A stretch of DNA of 64,000 nucleotides from SZUA-444 sp965226565 (GTDB lineage Bacteria; Bacillota; Clostridia; Oscillospirales; Ruminococcaceae), in NCBI GenBank assembly GCA_965226565.1, contig CBDDDI010000004.1, positions 558,001-622,000 of the forward strand, given 5' to 3'. Both the position numbers and the translations under genes were made by a program. The notes under the pieces are model-generated. The model was not told the DNA's origin. It ran no database searches and saw nothing but the letters and a program-made list of their open reading frames with translations. Shown one piece after another: positions 1 to 7,907 of this stretch (the stretch's first letter is position 1; each line of letters begins with the position of its first letter).

Positions 1-5
1 CAATC

Positions 6-39
6 CCCGGAAAACGACAAAAAGTTTTCTGGGTTTTTT
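6..39 (+). terminator. Intrinsic terminator or attenuator upstream of rpsJ
   Basis: Arms 6-15 and 24-33 pair over 10 positions with one G-T wobble around an 8-base loop, followed by six T (34-39). It either ends the gene lying left of the window or attenuates transcription into the ribosomal protein operon; the sequence alone cannot separate these. Confidence 0.75.
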
Positions 40-58
40 GATGACATAAAGACGAAAC

Positions 59-72
59 ACACGGGAACGTGT
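59..72 (+). promoter_or_regulatory. Small leader hairpin with GGAA (GNRA) tetraloop before rpsJ
   Basis: ACACG (59-63), loop GGAA (64-67), CGTGT (68-72). It lies in the 100-base gap between the terminator-like hairpin and the rpsJ ribosome binding site. No convincing -35/-10 pair is visible in this gap, so the operon promoter may lie further upstream. Confidence 0.4.
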
Positions 73-142
73 TACGGATTATAGATATTGTTTACTAAGC
101 AATAATGCCCCCAATTATTAAACCCTTAAGGAGGCGATTTAA

Positions 143-457
143 GTGGCAGTCAATGAAAAAATCAGAATTAAAATCAAGGGTTATGAGCATGGTGTTGTTG
201 ACGCTGCAACAGCTAAAATTGTTGAAGCAGCAAAACGTTCAGGTGCTAAGGTTTCGGGTCCTATCCCACTACCTACTGATAAAGAAGTTATCACTATCTT
301 GCGTGCTGTTCATAAGTACAAAGATAGCCGTGAGCAATTCGAAATGAGAACTCACAAAAGACTTATTGATGTTATCAGACCTACAAATGAGACAACATCA
401 GCACTACAAAACCTTGAGCTTCCTGCAGGTGTAGACATCGTAATGGAAATAAAATAG
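143..457 (+). CDS. rpsJ: 30S ribosomal protein S10 (NusE)
   Basis: Protein of 104 residues, the family's usual size. S10 sits in the head of the 30S subunit and also acts as NusE in antitermination complexes. The S10 signature is present (PTDKEV, then the THKRLIDVIRPT segment near residues 69-80). The start is GTG at 143, chosen because AAGGAGG (128-134) lies 8 bases upstream and because MAVNEKIRIKIK matches the family N-terminus. It is the first gene of the S10-spc-alpha run and is separated from rplC by an unusually structured 95-base gap. Confidence 0.97.
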   Translation: MAVNEKIRIKIKGYEHGVVDAATAKIVEAAKRSGAKVSGPIPLPTDKEVITILRAVHKYKDSREQFEMRTHKRLIDVIRPTNETTSALQNLELPAGVDIVMEIK

Positions 458-466
458 TTTCCAACG

Positions 467-526
467 GAAATCGTTATTTCGATTTCAAAACGAAGTTACA
501 CGCAGGTCAAGTTGGTATTTGCCAAC
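467..526 (+). promoter_or_regulatory. Two intercistronic hairpins between rpsJ and rplC
   Basis: GAAATCG (467-473) pairs perfectly with CGATTTC (480-486) over a 6-base loop. GTTGG (511-515) pairs with CCAAC (522-526) over another 6-base loop. Neither is followed by a T run, so they are not terminators. They could be processing, stability or translational control elements in the polycistronic mRNA; the role is inference. Confidence 0.5.
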
Positions 527-552
527 CAATAACCTAACTAGGAGGAAAAAAT

Positions 553-1188
553 ATGGAAAAGGCAATCATCGGTAAGAAAATCGGTATGACACAGATTTTC
601 GATGAAACAGGAAAAGTAATTCCTGTAACAGTTGTTGAAGCTGGTCCATGTGTAGTTGTACAAAAGAAAACTGTTGAAAATGATGGTTACAAAGCAGTAC
701 AACTAGGTTATGGCGAAATCCGTGCTAAATGTGTAAACAAACCATTAGCAGGACATTTTAAAAAGGCTGACGTTGCTTTAAAGAGAACTTTAAAGGAATT
801 CAGACTTGATAACACTGACGAAGTTAATGTTGGTGATATCGTAAAAGCTGACGCTTTTGCTGAAGGTGACGTTGTAGACGTTCACGGAACAAGTAAAGGT
901 AAAGGCTTCGCAGGAACAGTTAAGCGTTATAACAATGCGAAATTGAAGGAAACTCATGGTACAGGACCTGTTCACAGACATGCTGGATCAATGGGAGCTT
1001 GTTCATCACCATCACGTATTTTCAAAGGCAAAAAAATGCCAGGACAAATGGGTAATGAAAAAGTAACAGTTCAAAATCTAACAATTGTTAAAATTGACGC
1101 AGAAAATAATCTTATTGCAATAAAAGGTGCTATTCCTGGTCCTAAAAAAGGAACAGTAACAATCACTGATTGCATTAAGAAGGCTTAG
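553..1188 (+). CDS. rplC: 50S ribosomal protein L3
   Basis: 211 residues, full length for bacterial L3, an early assembly protein near the peptidyl transferase centre. The N-terminus (GKKIGMTQIFDE) and the central loop ending KKMPGQMGNE (about residues 158-167), which contains the glutamine methylated in some bacteria, are diagnostic. ATG at 553 follows AGGAGG (541-546). Its stop overlaps the region of the rplD ribosome binding site. Confidence 0.97.
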   Translation: MEKAIIGKKIGMTQIFDETGKVIPVTVVEAGPCVVVQKKTVENDGYKAVQLGYGEIRAKCVNKPLAGHFKKADVALKRTLKEFRLDNTDEVNVGDIVKADAFAEGDVVDVHGTSKGKGFAGTVKRYNNAKLKETHGTGPVHRHAGSMGACSSPSRIFKGKKMPGQMGNEKVTVQNLTIVKIDAENNLIAIKGAIPGPKKGTVTITDCIKKA

Positions 1189-1205
1189 TGGAAGGGGGAA
1201 GTAAA

Positions 1206-1829
1206 ATGCCTAAAGTTTCTTTATTTGATATGGCTGGCAATGTGCTTGCTGACACTGAGCTATCAGAAACAGTGTTTGGAATAACTCCTAACAAAGAAGT
1301 TATGCACGCAATGGTAGTAAATTATCTTGCAAATCAAAGACAAGGTACACAATCAACACTTACACGTACAGAAGTTCGTGGAGGAGGAAGAAAACCTTGG
1401 CGTCAAAAAGGTACAGGCCATGCAAGACAAGGTTCTATTCGTGCGCCACAATGGGTACATGGTGGAGTTGCTCTTGGTCCAAAGCCTCGTAGCTACAGAT
1501 ACAGCCTAAATAAGAAAGTAAGAAGACTTGCAATGAAGTCAGCACTTTCATCAAAGGTAGCAGATAACAATGTTTTGGTTGTTGATTCTATTAAATTAGA
1601 AGAATTCAAAACAAAAACTGTTATCAACATGTTAAACTCTTTAAATGTTTCAGGCAAATCACTAATCGTTATGCCTGAGGTTGATAAGAAAGTAATTAAG
1701 TCAGCAGCAAACATTCCTGGTGTTAAAACAACTCTTGTTAATACACTAAATGTTTACGATATATTGAATTATGATAATTTTATTATTGTTCAAGATGCTG
1801 TTGCAAAAATTGAGGAGGTGTATGCATAA
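1206..1829 (+). CDS. rplD: 50S ribosomal protein L4
   Basis: 207 residues from ATG 1206, matching the usual L4 length. The extended loop that lines the exit tunnel is visible (GGGRKPWRQKGTGHARQG, residues about 60-77). An in-frame GTG at 1188 was rejected as start because GAAGGGGG at 1191-1197 is placed for the ATG and MPKVSLFDMAGN is the family N-terminus. In enterobacteria L4 represses its own operon; no equivalent leader can be recognised here. The stop overlaps the start of rplW (TAATG). Confidence 0.96.
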   Translation: MPKVSLFDMAGNVLADTELSETVFGITPNKEVMHAMVVNYLANQRQGTQSTLTRTEVRGGGRKPWRQKGTGHARQGSIRAPQWVHGGVALGPKPRSYRYSLNKKVRRLAMKSALSSKVADNNVLVVDSIKLEEFKTKTVINMLNSLNVSGKSLIVMPEVDKKVIKSAANIPGVKTTLVNTLNVYDILNYDNFIIVQDAVAKIEEVYA

Positions 1830-2125
1830 TGATAAAAACTGCACAAGATATTATCATTAAGCCAATCATCACAGAGCGTTCAATGGAATGTTTAGAGATG
1901 GGTAAATACACATTCAAGGTTGCTAAAAATGCAAATAAAATTGAAATTGCTAATGCTGTTCGTGAACTTTTCGGCGTAAAAGTTGCAAAAGTAAACACAA
2001 TGAACGTTAAAGGTAGATTTAAGAGAATGGGCAGAACAGCTGGCTATAAAGCTGACTGGAAAAAAGCAATCGTTACACTTGAAGAAGGCGAAAAGACAAT
2101 AGAGTTTTTTGAAAACATGGTTTAA
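1829..2125 (+). CDS. rplW: 50S ribosomal protein L23
   Basis: 98 residues. L23 sits at the tunnel exit and docks trigger factor and SRP. Diagnostic segments are IIKPIITERSME near the N-terminus and the KVNTMNVKGRFKR loop (about residues 53-65). It is translationally coupled to rplD through a TAATG overlap, with the GAGGTG site inside the end of rplD. Confidence 0.96.
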   Translation: MIKTAQDIIIKPIITERSMECLEMGKYTFKVAKNANKIEIANAVRELFGVKVAKVNTMNVKGRFKRMGRTAGYKADWKKAIVTLEEGEKTIEFFENMV

Positions 2126-2146
2126 TAAAGCCTTAGTGTATATTTA

Positions 2147-2189
2147 CCGGTGGCGAAAGCCGCGGAAAGTATGGGGATAAAAAATCCTC
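2147..2189 (+). promoter_or_regulatory. Double hairpin between rplW and rplB
   Basis: First stem: CC (2147-2148), one bulged G, GTGGC (2150-2154), GAAA tetraloop (2155-2158), GCCGC (2159-2163), GG (2164-2165). Second stem: GGGGAT (2173-2178) pairs with ATCCTC (2184-2189) around five A. The second ends 13 bases before the rplB GAGGAG site. The first is GC-rich against an AT-rich background. No T run follows either, so an RNA-level role is inferred. Confidence 0.55.
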
Positions 2190-2216
2190 GCAAAACCACA
2201 ATGAGGAGTGAAACAA

Positions 2217-3050
2217 ATGGCAATTAAAAGCTACAAACCTACGACTCCAAGTAGAAGAGAGATGACAGTAACTGATTATTCTACTTTGTCAAAGGTTGCT
2301 CCAGAAAAAAGTCTTCTTGAACCTTTGAAGAAAACTTCTGGTAGAAATAGCTACGGTAGAATTACTGTTCGCCATAAAGGTGGTAGAAACAGAAGAAAAT
2401 ATCGTAGAATTGACTTTAAGAGAAATAAACACGGTATGAACGCAAATGTTCTAACATTAGAATATGATCCAAACCGTTCTGCACATATTGCACTTGTACA
2501 ATATGAAGATGGTGAAAAGCGTTATATTATTGCACCAAACGGACTTGCAGTAGGAGATGTAATACGTTCAGGACCTGATGCTGATATCAAACCTGGTAAC
2601 GCACTTCCACTACAAAACATTCCAGTTGGTACATTCATTCATAACGTTGAACTTTATCCTGGCAAAGGCGCACAACTTGTACGTTCAGCAGGTAATATGG
2701 CTCAACTTATGGCAAGAGAAGGTACACATGCATTGATAAGACTTCCATCAGGAGAACTTAGAAAAGTTCCAATCGAATGCATCGCAACAATTGGTCAAGT
2801 AGGAAACATTGATCATGAAAACGTTAGCATTGGTAAAGCAGGAAGAAAACGTCACATGGGTGTAAGACCAACAGTTCGTGGTTCTGTAATGAACCCTTGC
2901 GATCACCCACATGGTGGTGGTGAAGGTAAATCACCAGTTGGACGTCCAGGACCAGTTACTCCTTGGGGTAAACCTGCTCTAGGATATAAAACACGTGCTA
3001 AACATCATCGCTCTGATAAATTTATCGTAAAACGTAGAAACGATAAGTAA
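2217..3050 (+). CDS. rplB: 50S ribosomal protein L2
   Basis: 277 residues from ATG 2217. L2 is needed for subunit association and peptidyl transferase assembly. The C-terminal NPCDHPHGGGEG segment, with the conserved histidines, is intact. An in-frame GTG nine bases earlier (2208) lies inside the GAGGAGTG ribosome binding site and was rejected. The preceding 91-base gap carries two hairpins. Confidence 0.97.
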   Translation: MAIKSYKPTTPSRREMTVTDYSTLSKVAPEKSLLEPLKKTSGRNSYGRITVRHKGGRNRRKYRRIDFKRNKHGMNANVLTLEYDPNRSAHIALVQYEDGEKRYIIAPNGLAVGDVIRSGPDADIKPGNALPLQNIPVGTFIHNVELYPGKGAQLVRSAGNMAQLMAREGTHALIRLPSGELRKVPIECIATIGQVGNIDHENVSIGKAGRKRHMGVRPTVRGSVMNPCDHPHGGGEGKSPVGRPGPVTPWGKPALGYKTRAKHHRSDKFIVKRRNDK

Positions 3051-3073
3051 CGCTGAAAGGAGGCAGATGAATA

Positions 3074-3358
3074 ATGGGTAGAAGTGTAAAAAAGGGCCCT
3101 TTCGTACAAGAGGCTCTAATAAAAAGAGTATTACAAATGAACGAAGCGGGTGAAAAGAAGGTTCTAAAAACATGGAGCCGTTCATCAACAATTTTCCCTG
3201 ATTTCGTAGGTCATACATTCGCTGTTCATGATGGCCGTAAGCATGTCCCTGTTTATGTTACTGAAGATATGGTAGGTCATAAACTTGGTGAGTTTGCACC
3301 AACAAGAACTTATAAAGGCCACGCTGGGTCTAGGGTCTCAAATAATGGTAAGAAGTAG
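3074..3358 (+). CDS. rpsS: 30S ribosomal protein S19
   Basis: 94 residues, family length. S19 binds 16S rRNA in the head next to S13 and contacts A-site tRNA. Recognised by MGRSVKKGPF at the N-terminus and GHKLGEFAPTRTYKGH (about residues 68-83). AAGGAGG (3057-3063) precedes ATG 3074. Confidence 0.97.
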   Translation: MGRSVKKGPFVQEALIKRVLQMNEAGEKKVLKTWSRSSTIFPDFVGHTFAVHDGRKHVPVYVTEDMVGHKLGEFAPTRTYKGHAGSRVSNNGKK

Positions 3359-3377
3359 GCCGGAAGGAGGAATTCAA

Positions 3378-3713
3378 ATGGAAGCAAGAGCATATCTAAG
3401 AAATGCTCGCATAGCACCTCGTAAAGTTCAAATTGTTCTTGATTTAATTAGGGGCAAGGACACCGATATTGCTATGGCAACACTAAAGCACACACCAAAG
3501 GCTGCCTGTGAATACCTAGAAAAACTTCTCAAGTCGGCCATGGCAAACGCAGAAAACAATCACCACATGGATGTTAACAATTTATACGTTGCTGAATGTT
3601 TTGTTTGCCCAGGACCAATTATGAAGAGAGTAATGCCTAGAGCACAGGGCAGAGCATTCCGAATTCTTAAAAGAACATCTCATGTAACACTAGTTCTAAA
3701 AGAAAAGGAATAA
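3378..3713 (+). CDS. rplV: 50S ribosomal protein L22
   Basis: 111 residues from ATG 3378. L22 contributes the beta-hairpin of the exit tunnel near the macrolide site. The hairpin (VMPRAQGRAFRI, about residues 86-97) and the N-terminal ARIAPRKVQ motif are clear. A longer in-frame start at 3285 lies inside rpsS and lacks its own binding site, while GGAAGGAGG stands at 3362-3370. Confidence 0.96.
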   Translation: MEARAYLRNARIAPRKVQIVLDLIRGKDTDIAMATLKHTPKAACEYLEKLLKSAMANAENNHHMDVNNLYVAECFVCPGPIMKRVMPRAQGRAFRILKRTSHVTLVLKEKE

Positions 3714-3734
3714 TGCTGAAAGAGGAGGTAAACT

Positions 3735-4454
3735 ATGGGACAAAAGGTAAATCCACACGGACTTCGTGTCGGTGTAATTAAGAATTGGGATTCCCGCTGG
3801 TTTGCAAATAAAAGCACTTTTGGCGACACTCTAGTTGAAGATTACAATATTCGTAATTATATTAAAAAGAGCTTGTACGCTGCAGGTGTTCCAACAATAG
3901 AAATTGAAAGATTTGCAGATAAGGTTAAGATCCACATTCACTGTGCAAAACCTGGTATCGTAATTGGTAGAGGTGGCACAGAGATTGAAAAACTACGCCA
4001 AAAAATTGAAAAAATGATTGGCAAATCTGTTGCAATTAATATCATCGAAGTTAAAGTTCCTGATTTAAATGCACAATTAATAGCTGAATCAATTGCACAA
4101 CAACTTGAAAATAGAATTTCATTCAGAAGAGCTATGAAACAATCAATTGGTAGAGCTATGAAACTTGGTGCAAAAGGTATTAAAACTCGAGTATCAGGTC
4201 GTTTAGGTGGAGCTGAAATTGCTCGTGCTGAAAGTTATCACGAAGGCACAATTCCACTACAAACAATTAGAGCTGATATTGATTATGGTACAACAGAAGC
4301 TCATACAACTTATGGTCGTTTAGGTGTTAAAGTATGGTTATACAGAGGAGAAGTTCTTAAAGGCGAAATTCCTCAAAGAAAAAATGAAAAAAGAAATGAT
4401 AGACCATACAGAAGACCAAGAAATAATACAAAGCGAGAAGGAGGTAACAAATAA
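3735..4454 (+). CDS. rpsC: 30S ribosomal protein S3
   Basis: 239 residues. An N-terminal KH domain has its GxxG loop in IVIGRGG (about residues 75-81), followed by the C-terminal S3 domain (RLGGAEIARAE). S3 forms part of the mRNA entry channel. The last 25 or so residues are an Arg/Asn/Lys-rich tail (NEKRNDRPYRRPRNN), making it slightly longer than typical S3 proteins. It overlaps rplP by one base (TAATG). Confidence 0.96.
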   Translation: MGQKVNPHGLRVGVIKNWDSRWFANKSTFGDTLVEDYNIRNYIKKSLYAAGVPTIEIERFADKVKIHIHCAKPGIVIGRGGTEIEKLRQKIEKMIGKSVAINIIEVKVPDLNAQLIAESIAQQLENRISFRRAMKQSIGRAMKLGAKGIKTRVSGRLGGAEIARAESYHEGTIPLQTIRADIDYGTTEAHTTYGRLGVKVWLYRGEVLKGEIPQRKNEKRNDRPYRRPRNNTKREGGNK

Positions 4455-4888
4455 TGCTACTTCCAAAGAGAGTTAAATACAGAAGAGTACACCGTGGCCG
4501 TTTAAAAGGTAAAGCTATGCGTGGAAATAAAGTAACAAATGGTGAATATGGTTTACAAGCTCTTCAACCAGCTTGGATCACATCAAACCAAATTGAAGCT
4601 GCTCGTATCGCTATGACACGTTATATAAAACGTGGTGGTCAGGTTTGGATTAAAATATTCCCTGACAAACCAATTACTGAGAAACCAGCTGAAACTCGAA
4701 TGGGTTCAGGTAAAGGATCTCCAGAATACTGGGTAGCAGTAGTTAAACCAGGAAGAGTAATGTTTGAAATTGCTGGTGTTAGCGAAGCAGTTGCTAGAGA
4801 AGCTTTGAGACTTGCAATGCATAAGTTACCAGTAAAATGCAAATTCGTATCTAAAGAAGATACACAGGAAATGGGTGGTGAGCAATAA
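4454..4888 (+). CDS. rplP: 50S ribosomal protein L16
   Basis: 144 residues. L16 organises the A-site region of 23S rRNA. Signatures MLLPKRVKYRR at the start and RMGSGKGSPEYWVAVVKPG (about residues 82-100) are intact. Its start and stop both overlap neighbours by a single base, so rpsC, rplP and rpmC are probably translationally coupled. Confidence 0.97.
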   Translation: MLLPKRVKYRRVHRGRLKGKAMRGNKVTNGEYGLQALQPAWITSNQIEAARIAMTRYIKRGGQVWIKIFPDKPITEKPAETRMGSGKGSPEYWVAVVKPGRVMFEIAGVSEAVAREALRLAMHKLPVKCKFVSKEDTQEMGGEQ

Positions 4889-5088
4889 TGAAAACTAATG
4901 AATTAAGAGATATGACTGTCGTAGAATTAAACGATAAGCTTACTGACCTTAAAAAGGAACTATTCAGCCTTCGTTTTCAACATGCTGTTAACCAGCTAGA
5001 AAATCCTATGCGTTTGAACGCTGTTAAAAAGGATATTGCTCGCGTTAAGACATTCATTCGTAAGCAAGAGTCCAGCGTGCAACAGTAA
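4888..5088 (+). CDS. rpmC: 50S ribosomal protein L29
   Basis: 66 residues, a two-helix protein beside the tunnel exit and part of the docking site for SRP and trigger factor. Recognised by LKKELFSLRFQHAVNQLENP (about residues 21-40) and by position between rplP and rpsQ. The binding site GGTGG lies in the last codons of rplP. Confidence 0.95.
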   Translation: MKTNELRDMTVVELNDKLTDLKKELFSLRFQHAVNQLENPMRLNAVKKDIARVKTFIRKQESSVQQ

Positions 5089-5105
5089 CGAAGGGAGGAT
5101 TATCT

Positions 5106-5363
5106 GTGAGCGAAAGAAATCTTAGAAAAACAAGAGTTGGTAAAGTTGTAAGCAATAAAATGGAGAAAACTATTGTTGTTGCTATCCAAGATAATGTACA
5201 GCACCCACTTTATAAAAAGATTATCAAAAGAACAGTAAAGATTAAAGCACATGATGAAAACAATTCTTGCAACATCGGCGATAGAGTCGAAGTTATGGAA
5301 ACAAAGCCAATTTCTAAAGATAAGAGATGGCGTTTGGTTGAAATCATTGAAAAAGCTAAGTAA
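5106..5363 (+). CDS. rpsQ: 30S ribosomal protein S17
   Basis: 85 residues, an OB-fold protein binding 16S rRNA early in assembly. N-terminus RNLRKTRVGKVVSNKMEKTI and the HPLYKKIIKRTVK segment identify it. The start is GTG at 5106, placed by GGGAGG 10 bases upstream (5093-5098). It is followed by a 52-base AT-rich gap with a weak GTTAA/TTAAC inverted repeat. Confidence 0.96.
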   Translation: MSERNLRKTRVGKVVSNKMEKTIVVAIQDNVQHPLYKKIIKRTVKIKAHDENNSCNIGDRVEVMETKPISKDKRWRLVEIIEKAK

Positions 5364-5415
5364 AATAAAGTTAATTAAAATTTAACCTCTGATTTTTCGA
5401 AAGGAGGAACGCACT

Positions 5416-5784
5416 GTGATACAAATGCAAACATACCTTAAGGTAGCTGATAACACTGGAGCAAAAGAGCTTATGTGTATTAGAGTTTTAGGTGGAACAC
5501 GCAGAAGGTATGCTAACATCGGTGACGTTGTCGTGGCTTCAGTTAAAAAAGCAACACCCGGCGGCGTTGTTAAAAAAGGTGATGTAGTTAAAGCAGTTAT
5601 CGTTCGTTCAGCAAAGGGTCTTCGTCGTGAGGATGGAACTTACATTCGTTTTGACGAAAACGCTGCTGTAATTATAAAAGAAGACAAAAACCCAAAGGGC
5701 ACACGTATTTTTGGCCCTGTAGCTAGAGAACTTCGTGACAAGGAATACCTCAAGATTTTGAGCCTTGCACCAGAAGTATTATAA
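5416..5784 (+). CDS. rplN: 50S ribosomal protein L14
   Basis: 122 residues, exactly family length. L14 forms an intersubunit bridge and is the docking site of the silencing factor RsfS. MIQMQTYLKVADNTGAKEL at the N-terminus and the VVRSAKGLRREDG region are typical. The start is GTG at 5416 behind AAAGGAGG (5400-5407). Confidence 0.97.
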   Translation: MIQMQTYLKVADNTGAKELMCIRVLGGTRRRYANIGDVVVASVKKATPGGVVKKGDVVKAVIVRSAKGLRREDGTYIRFDENAAVIIKEDKNPKGTRIFGPVARELRDKEYLKILSLAPEVL

Positions 5785-5801
5785 TAGGAGGTGTCGTATA
5801 A

Positions 5802-6143
5802 ATGAAAAAACTACATGTTAAAAAAGGCGACACAGTCGTATTATTAACTGGCAAATACAACGATAAATATTCTTCAAATAACAAAAGAAAGACTGGTAAA
5901 GTCCTTGAAGTAAGCCCTAAAGAAGGCAAAGTTATTGTTGAAGGTATTAACTTCGTTACAAAACATGTTAAACCAACTCGTCAAGGTCAACAAGGTGGAA
6001 TAGTTAAAACTGAAGCACCTGTTTACGCTTGTAAAGTTATGGTAGTTTGCCCTAAGTGCAATAAGCCAACTAGAACTTCTAAAGGCGTTGGTAAAGACGG
6101 TAAAACAGTTAGAATTTGCAAAAAATGCAATGCTGAATTTTAA
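5802..6143 (+). CDS. rplX: 50S ribosomal protein L24, with C-terminal four-cysteine ribbon
   Basis: 113 residues. An N-terminal KOW motif (residues about 4-35, KKGDTVVLLTGK) is followed by a C-terminal pair of knuckles, CPKCNKPT and CKKCNAEF, spaced as a possible zinc ribbon. L24 is one of the two initiators of 50S assembly. The cysteine-bearing tail occurs in part of the family; zinc binding is inference from the CxxC pairs. Confidence 0.95.
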   Translation: MKKLHVKKGDTVVLLTGKYNDKYSSNNKRKTGKVLEVSPKEGKVIVEGINFVTKHVKPTRQGQQGGIVKTEAPVYACKVMVVCPKCNKPTRTSKGVGKDGKTVRICKKCNAEF

Positions 6144-6160
6144 TAAGGAGGAGAAACGAT

Positions 6161-6700
6161 ATGGCTAGATTAAAAGAACATTATGTTAGCAGCGTAGCTC
6201 CTGCTATGATGAAAAAATTCGGCTACAAAAATGTTATGCAAATTCCAAAGCTTGATAAAGTTGTAATCAATGTTGGTTGCGGCGAAGCTAAGGAAAACAA
6301 AAAGGTTATTGAGGCAATCGTTAATGACTTATCACTTATTACTGGTCAAAAACCAATTGAGTGTAAAGCTAAAAAATCTGTTGCTAACTTTAAACTTCGT
6401 GAAGGCATGACAATTGGTGTTAAAGTTACTCTACGTGCAGAAAAAATGTATGAGTTCGTTGATAGACTATTTAATGTTGCGTTCCCACGTGTTCGTGACT
6501 TTAGAGGAATTAATGGAAATTCATTTGATGGTAGAGGAAACTATTCAACAGGTATCAAAGAACAACTTATCTTCCCAGAAATTGAGTATGATAAGATTGA
6601 TAAAGTTCGTGGTATGGATATAAACTTCATCACAACTGCAAAAACTGATGAAGAAGCTAAAGAGTTGCTCACATTGATGGGTGCTCCATTTGCAAAGTAA
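6161..6700 (+). CDS. rplE: 50S ribosomal protein L5
   Basis: 179 residues, full length. L5 binds 5S rRNA and contacts the P-site tRNA. Conserved segments NVGCGEAKENK (about residues 43-53), FRGINGNSFDGRGNYS (about 114-129) and FPEIEYDKID are present. AAGGAGGAG precedes the ATG. Confidence 0.97.
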   Translation: MARLKEHYVSSVAPAMMKKFGYKNVMQIPKLDKVVINVGCGEAKENKKVIEAIVNDLSLITGQKPIECKAKKSVANFKLREGMTIGVKVTLRAEKMYEFVDRLFNVAFPRVRDFRGINGNSFDGRGNYSTGIKEQLIFPEIEYDKIDKVRGMDINFITTAKTDEEAKELLTLMGAPFAK

Positions 6701-6718
6701 AGGGAGGAGAAATAAGTT

Positions 6719-6904
6719 ATGGCTAAAATGTCAATGAAAAACAAACAAAAGGCACAGCCTAAATTTTCCACCCGTTCATACAACAGGTGTAAAATCTGTG
6801 GTAGACCACATGCTTATATTCGTAAATTCGGTGTATGCCGTATTTGTTTTAGAGAATTAGCGCACAAAGGTCAAATCCCAGGAGTTAAAAAGGCTAGCTG
6901 GTAA
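6719..6904 (+). CDS. rpsN: 30S ribosomal protein S14, zinc type
   Basis: 61 residues, the short zinc-binding (type Z) form rather than the ~90-residue zinc-free form. Four cysteines, C24/C27 (CKIC) and C40/C43 (CRIC), form the knuckle. S14 is a late-assembly head protein. Organisms with this form often keep a zinc-independent paralogue elsewhere; none is in this window. Confidence 0.97.
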   Translation: MAKMSMKNKQKAQPKFSTRSYNRCKICGRPHAYIRKFGVCRICFRELAHKGQIPGVKKASW

Positions 6905-6929
6905 GCATTAGCAAAAGGAGGTTAACGGC

Positions 6930-7328
6930 ATGCAAGTTACTGATACAATAGCTGATATATTGACAAGAATTCGTAATGCGAGTTCTGCAAAGCACGCAAC
7001 AGTTGACGTTCCTGCATCTAACATGAAAAAAGCAATTACACAAATCCTTGTTGACGAGGGTTATGTAAAAGGCTTTCAATTCATAGAAGACGGAAAGCAG
7101 GGTATAATTAGAATTACTCTAAAATATGATGAGAACAAAAACGCAGTTATTTCAGGTTTAAGAAAAGTTTCAAAACCAGGACTTAGAATTTATTCTAGCT
7201 GTGAAGATATGCCAAAAGTAATGAAAGGCTTAGGAATAGCAGTTGTATCCACATCAAAAGGAATAATGACTGATAAAAAAGCTCGTTCATTAAACGTTGG
7301 CGGCGAAGTTCTCGCATTCATCTGGTAA
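6930..7328 (+). CDS. rpsH: 30S ribosomal protein S8
   Basis: 132 residues. S8 binds the central domain of 16S rRNA and in E. coli represses the spc operon; no S8-like target stem was recognised near rplE here. DTIADILTRIRNA at the N-terminus and the C-terminal STSKGIMTDKKAR box are diagnostic. AAAGGAGG precedes ATG 6930. Confidence 0.97.
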   Translation: MQVTDTIADILTRIRNASSAKHATVDVPASNMKKAITQILVDEGYVKGFQFIEDGKQGIIRITLKYDENKNAVISGLRKVSKPGLRIYSSCEDMPKVMKGLGIAVVSTSKGIMTDKKARSLNVGGEVLAFIW

Positions 7329-7340
7329 GGAGGACTTAAT

Positions 7341-7889
7341 ATGTCAAGAATCGGTATTAAACCAATTACTGTTCCTGCCGGAGTGGAAGTAAAGATTGAT
7401 AATAGCGTCGTTACTGTAAAAGGTCCAAAAGGAACACTTGAAAAAGAATTTTCAAAAGATATGATAATCAAAATGGAAGACAACATAATAACAGTTGCTC
7501 GTCCAACAGAAAATAAGACTCACAAAAGCCTACATGGTTTAACAAGAACTCTTATTTCTAACATGGTTGAAGGTGTTACAAATGGTTTCTCAAAAACACT
7601 TGAAATTGAAGGAATTGGTTATCGTGCTGCAAAACAAGGCAAAAACCTTGTAATGAACTTAGGTTTTTCACATCAAGTAATCGTTTCTGAAACTGATGAT
7701 ATAAAAATTGAAGTTCAAGGCACAAATAAAATAATTATATCTGGTATAGATAAACAAGCAGTAGGTCAGTTTGCTTGTGAAGTACGTGGAAAACGTCCAC
7801 CTGAGCCATATAAAGGTAAAGGAATTCGTTACGCTGGCGAGTATATCATCCGTAAGGAAGGTAAAGCTGGTAAGGGTAGCAAAAAGTAA
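7341..7889 (+). CDS. rplF: 50S ribosomal protein L6
   Basis: 182 residues with the two tandem L6 folds. The RPPEPYKGKGIRY signature (residues about 153-165) is intact. L6 lies near the factor-binding site and the sarcin-ricin loop. AAGGAGGA stands 7 bases before ATG 7341. Confidence 0.97.
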   Translation: MSRIGIKPITVPAGVEVKIDNSVVTVKGPKGTLEKEFSKDMIIKMEDNIITVARPTENKTHKSLHGLTRTLISNMVEGVTNGFSKTLEIEGIGYRAAKQGKNLVMNLGFSHQVIVSETDDIKIEVQGTNKIIISGIDKQAVGQFACEVRGKRPPEPYKGKGIRYAGEYIIRKEGKAGKGSKK

Positions 7890-7907
7890 TTAAAGGAGTG
7901 AATTGCT

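Noticed and set aside
105..347. 80-codon plus-strand frame overlapping rpsJ
   Set aside because: Out of frame with S10; its ATG precedes the AAGGAGG that serves rpsJ.
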